64,000 nt of DNA from the NCBI GenBank assembly GCA_964386565.1, contig CAYLRU010000001.1:1-64000 (forward strand), read 5' to 3'. Each line of letters opens with the position of its first letter. The first letter of the stretch is position 1. Of this stretch, positions 61,118-64,000 are shown piece after piece. Origin of the DNA: CAYLRU01 sp964386565. GTDB lineage: Bacteria; Desulfobacterota; Desulfobacteria; Desulfobacterales; UBA5616. The notes under the pieces are model-generated. The model was not told where the DNA came from, made no database searches, and saw only the letters and a list, made by a program, of their open reading frames with translations. The position numbers and the translations under genes were made by a program.

Positions 61118-62501
61118 GCGATTTTCCCGTTTAACCCTGGTTCTGACAGTCTGTTTGTCCGTACCGTGTCTGGTGCCGGGCTTAACCACCGGTCTTGCTG
61201 CTGAAAATCTGAGAGAAAGCGCGGTGGTCAAGGCCGTTCGAAAAGCCAGCCCCGCCATTGTCAACATCAGCTCCGAATTCGAGGTCCGCACACGCAGGAA
61301 TCCGTTCTCGGGGTTTTCAAAAGACCCTTTTTTTGATTCCTTTTTCAAAGATTTTTTTGACCCCTATTACGAGCGGAAAACCAAAAGAACGAGTCTTGGA
61401 TCCGGGGTCATCATTGATGGAAAACACGGTTATATTCTGACCAACGCCCATGTAATTCATAAAACCGGAAGAATTACCGTCTTTTTAAACGACGAAAGAG
61501 AGTTTGAGGCAAAAATTATCGGAACCGATCCGGATTCGGATCTGGCGGTGTTGAAGATCGATACAAACGAACCCCTGCCTGCCGTTGAAATGGGGGATTC
61601 GGATGACCTGATGATCGGTGAAACCGTCATTGCCATTGGAAATCCTTTTGGATTTTCAAATACCGTTACCACCGGCGTTATCAGCGCTCTTCATCGAAGT
61701 ATTCGTACCGAGGATTTTACATACCACGATTTCATTCAGACGGATGCCTCCATCAACCCGGGAAACAGCGGCGGATCTCTTCAGAATATAAACGGGGAAG
61801 TCATCGGCATCAATACCGCCATCTATGCCAAGGCACAGGGGATCGGTTTTGCCATCCCCATTAATAAGGCAAAGCGGGTTGTCGCCGACCTGATCGAATA
61901 TGGAGAAGTCATCCCGGTATGGCTCGGCATCTCCGTACAGGACATCACCGAACCGCTGACCCAATATTTCAACATTTCCAACGGTCAGGGGGTCCTGGTT
62001 ACGGAAATCGAAGAGGGCAGCCCGGCATCCGAATCAGATATTCACGTCGGCGATATCATTGTGGCGCTGGGAAAGAATACTATCTCTTCAACAGAAGATT
62101 ATTTTTTTTATATTAAAGGCTTTTTCAAGGGTCAATCCATACCGGTGCGGCTTCTGCGAAAAGGGAAAGACAAAACCGTCATGGTGGAGGCTTCTGCATT
62201 CCCAATGGAAAAGGCGGATGAACTGGCGCTCAAATTGATGGGAATTCGGGTCGCGGATCAGGAAAACACCCGGATTGCCTCCCGTCATCGGGAAGGCGTT
62301 GTGATCACGGAAATTCGACAGAATGCATTTCTGGCCCAAGTCGGTGCCCGTCCCGGTGACATCATTCGCCAGATAGACGATGTGACCATAAAAGATACAG
62401 ATGACTTTCGAAAGGCCGTGGTAAAAAACAGAATGAAAAAAACCGTCGTTATTTTACTGCAACGGGAAAACCAACTGTATCATATCACCATCAAACTATA
62501 A
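61104..62501 (+). CDS. DegP/HtrA-type serine protease, two PDZ domains
   Basis: ATG 61104 (465 aa) overlaps the preceding stop by 14 nt; a longer frame to 61050 would run well into the preceding gene. Signal peptide 1-33. Chymotrypsin-like protease: His116 in TNAHVIHK, Asp146 in DPDSDLAVLK, Ser222 in NPGNSGGS. PDZ 1 about 275-360 (WLGISVQDITEPL), PDZ 2 about 375-465. Periplasmic quality control is the family role. Coupled to the OMF-type gene, perhaps controlling its assembly (inference). The end overlaps the convergent PII-like gene by 6 nt. Confidence 0.92.
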   Translation: MRQSKRFSRLTLVLTVCLSVPCLVPGLTTGLAAENLRESAVVKAVRKASPAIVNISSEFEVRTRRNPFSGFSKDPFFDSFFKDFFDPYYERKTKRTSLGSGVIIDGKHGYILTNAHVIHKTGRITVFLNDEREFEAKIIGTDPDSDLAVLKIDTNEPLPAVEMGDSDDLMIGETVIAIGNPFGFSNTVTTGVISALHRSIRTEDFTYHDFIQTDASINPGNSGGSLQNINGEVIGINTAIYAKAQGIGFAIPINKAKRVVADLIEYGEVIPVWLGISVQDITEPLTQYFNISNGQGVLVTEIEEGSPASESDIHVGDIIVALGKNTISSTEDYFFYIKGFFKGQSIPVRLLRKGKDKTVMVEASAFPMEKADELALKLMGIRVADQENTRIASRHREGVVITEIRQNAFLAQVGARPGDIIRQIDDVTIKDTDDFRKAVVKNRMKKTVVILLQRENQLYHITIKL

Positions 62502-62786
62502 TACCTTTTCGGTGGCCCAGGTATAGACCCTCATACCCCCGCTTCCCAGTCTTTCATACAGGGACGCCAAGGCTTTTTTAATGTCCGGCTCTTCGGATGA
62601 TTCCACCGCCATCATGATCGCACAATTGTACCCCGGCCACACCGCATCATTCATTTTGGGAACCGATTTTTCCCCTTTTCCCAACACCTGGCTCCACTTG
62701 GTAAACCCGGTTATGCAGCAGGAAACAAGGGTTTCGTTTACATCCTCATCAAAACCTGCATCATAAATAATTAAATACATTTTCAT
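62496..62786 (-). CDS. PII-like RND transporter-associated protein (PG0541-like)
   Basis: 96 aa. MYLIIYDAGFDEDVNETLVSC starts a ferredoxin-like PII fold, followed by GFTKWSQVLGKG and a C-terminal GMRVYTWATEKVL. This matches the small PII-like proteins found next to RND efflux genes (PG0541 type), which lack PII's uridylylation Tyr. Lies 34 nt after the RND gene on the same strand; probably a cytoplasmic sensor of that pump. Ends inside the degP gene's 3' end. Confidence 0.8.
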   Translation of the reverse strand: MKMYLIIYDAGFDEDVNETLVSCCITGFTKWSQVLGKGEKSVPKMNDAVWPGYNCAIMMAVESSEEPDIKKALASLYERLGSGGMRVYTWATEKVL

Positions 62787-62820
62787 GTTCGTATTTCCGT
62801 TTCATTTTTAAAACGATGCA

Positions 62821-64000
62821 TCACTGTTGTTCATCAGCGTTCATTTTTCCGGCGGGTTTTTCCGCGCTTTTGTATTCAACCCGCGAAAGCTTGACCACTT
62901 TACGTCGTTCAAAAATATAATAAAGTGTCGGTATCAGCAGGAGGGTGATCAGGGTGGATACGGAAAGCCCTCCCAGCATGGTAACACCCAGGGCTTTCCA
63001 TCCCTCGGAACCGACCTTGTTACCGGCGGCAACCGGCAGCATGGCAAAAAACGTGGTAAAGGTCGTCATTAACACGGGCCTCAGCCGTGCCTTTCCCGCC
63101 TCACTGATGGCCTCGATAAGAGATAATCCCCGTCTTCGCAGCAAATGAATATAGTTGATCAATACGATGGCGTTGTTCACCACGACGCCCATGAGCATAA
63201 TAACGCCCATGAAAGAAAGAAGGTTTAATGTGGTACCCGTAATATAATACGCCAGAATAACCCCTGAAAAAGCAAAGGGAACGGAAAACATGACGATGAA
63301 CGGATCTCTTAAATCACCAAACAGCGACGCCATAATGATATAGACCAAAATGATTCCGAGAACCAGCATCAGGGTCAGGTCTCTGAACGCCTCTTGCTGA
63401 TCCTCGACCTCTCCTCCGAAATCCACGGTGATCCCGGGTGGTGTGCCGATCTTTTGCAGCTCCGCCTTAATATCTGCCGCCACCTCACCCAATGCCCGTT
63501 TATAAAGATCGCTCTCCACCTGGACGATACGCTGCCGGTTTTTTCTTTCGATTTCAATGGGTCCCATCCCCTGCCGGATTTTGGCAACATTTTTCAATTT
63601 GACCATCCGGCCCTGCATGGTCATCAGCGGTATGTTTTCCAGGTTTTCAAGCCTGTTTTTATCCTTCTCGGTAAACCGCGTGACAATATTAAAGGCCTCC
63701 CCGCTGTCCCGGAATTTAGTCACCTCAAAGCCGTATATATAGTTCCGCAGCGTTCCTGCAATGGTTATGGCGTTTAATCCCAGGTCGGAGGCTTTTTTCC
63801 GGTCGATCTCGATCCAGATTTCCGGTCTGGGATCTTTTTGCGAGATGGCCACATCTTCCGTTCCGGGAATTCTATCAATAATGTCGGCCACCTGCTGGGC
63901 AAACGCCATGTTCTTCTCCATATCATAGCCCTGAATTTCAATCCCGATCGGTTTCCGACCGGCCCTCATGGCACTTTCCGTGGAACTCCGTGTGGTGACT
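62821..64000 (-). CDS. AcrB/HAE-1 type RND efflux permease (5' part missing)
   Basis: The frame is open to the window edge, so the N-terminal part is missing. At least 392 residues: part of the second porter domain (IEIQGYDMEKNMAFAQQVADIIDRIPGTEDV, WIEIDRKKASDLGL) followed by the C-terminal membrane half (FRDLTLMLVLGIILVYIIMASLF, SFMGVIMLMGVVVNNAIVLINY, ARLRPVLMTTFTTFFAMLP). The GVVVNNAI stretch is typical of the HAE-1 family TM11/12 motif. Proton-driven export of drugs or metabolites across the envelope with a fusion protein and a TolC-type channel. Start and partners lie beyond the edge. Confidence 0.92.
   Translation of the reverse strand, partial: VTTRSSTESAMRAGRKPIGIEIQGYDMEKNMAFAQQVADIIDRIPGTEDVAISQKDPRPEIWIEIDRKKASDLGLNAITIAGTLRNYIYGFEVTKFRDSGEAFNIVTRFTEKDKNRLENLENIPLMTMQGRMVKLKNVAKIRQGMGPIEIERKNRQRIVQVESDLYKRALGEVAADIKAELQKIGTPPGITVDFGGEVEDQQEAFRDLTLMLVLGIILVYIIMASLFGDLRDPFIVMFSVPFAFSGVILAYYITGTTLNLLSFMGVIMLMGVVVNNAIVLINYIHLLRRRGLSLIEAISEAGKARLRPVLMTTFTTFFAMLPVAAGNKVGSEGWKALGVTMLGGLSVSTLITLLLIPTLYYIFERRKVVKLSRVEYKSAEKPAGKMNADEQQ

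Noticed and set aside
1..64000. tRNA/rRNA genes and known riboswitches
   Set aside because: No stretch with a tRNA-like T-loop and acceptor pairing, rRNA sequence or recognisable riboswitch core was found by eye.

Overview
The window is a bacterial chromosome segment that looks like a strictly anaerobic, Gram-negative member of the Desulfobacterota (Desulfobacteraceae/Desulfosarcinaceae-like); this is inference, as no 16S gene is present. Supporting gene content: a single-chain pyruvate:ferredoxin oxidoreductase, a class I Fe-S fumarase, a tungsten-type aldehyde:ferredoxin oxidoreductase, acyl-CoA and thiolase genes, a Na+-pumping decarboxylase module, selenoprotein SelD, two YkgJ cysteine-cluster proteins, and outer-membrane proteins (MipA, TolC-like, RND). 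I saw no rRNA, tRNA, CRISPR array, insertion sequence or prophage.

Layout. (1) 1-6687, all minus: a secreted cohesin/dockerin locus. Three proteins carry cohesin-like domains, three carry dockerin or dockerin-like modules, and one dockerin bearer is a C10 (streptopain-type) cysteine protease with PKD and GEVED domains. A 100-N assembly gap sits exactly at a 198-bp repeat junction in the first gene. (2) 7151-18721: MipA porin-like protein, tandem VOC protein, PPOX flavoprotein, N-acyl-D-amino-acid deacylase family enzyme, DUF123-AOR pair, CoA-transferase/GNAT fusion, selD with an in-frame UGA, PilZ protein, acyl-CoA dehydrogenase. (3) 18784-24423, minus: MBL-fold hydrolase and a four-gene Gld-type ABC operon. 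(4) 24767-25854: CI/LexA-like repressor with a small zinc-ribbon protein and another small protein, with matching operator candidates. (5) 26088-36130: M24 creatinase-like protein, DUF4405 membrane protein, fumarase, PFOR, response regulator, YkgJ protein, DUF6125-like protein. (6) 36354-46097: SCP-x-like thiolase plus HMG-CoA-synthase/DUF35 fusion, ACT protein, then a TetR-thiolase-hydroxyacyl-CoA dehydrogenase operon divergent from a Na+-decarboxylase beta/gamma/biotin-carrier operon; a shared 14-bp palindrome suggests the TetR protein controls both. (7) 46298-53355: rubredoxin-membrane fusion, a YkgJ pair, a perfect parS site, then the classical origin-proximal cluster mnmE-jag-yidC-yidD-rnpA-rpmH. 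(8) 53503-64000: RNase G, TIGR03960-type radical SAM fusion, an unusual triple LytR_C-like/TolC fusion, a DegP-like protease, a PII-like RND-associated protein and a truncated RND pump.

Several genes are easy to miss: rpmH (44 aa) and a 54-aa zinc-ribbon protein are very short, and selD is only full length if UGA at 16105 is read as selenocysteine. The most interesting items are the cohesin-dockerin-protease locus, the Sec-SelD with a bSECIS candidate, the LytR_C x3-TolC fusion, the paired TetR operators and the paired repressor operators.
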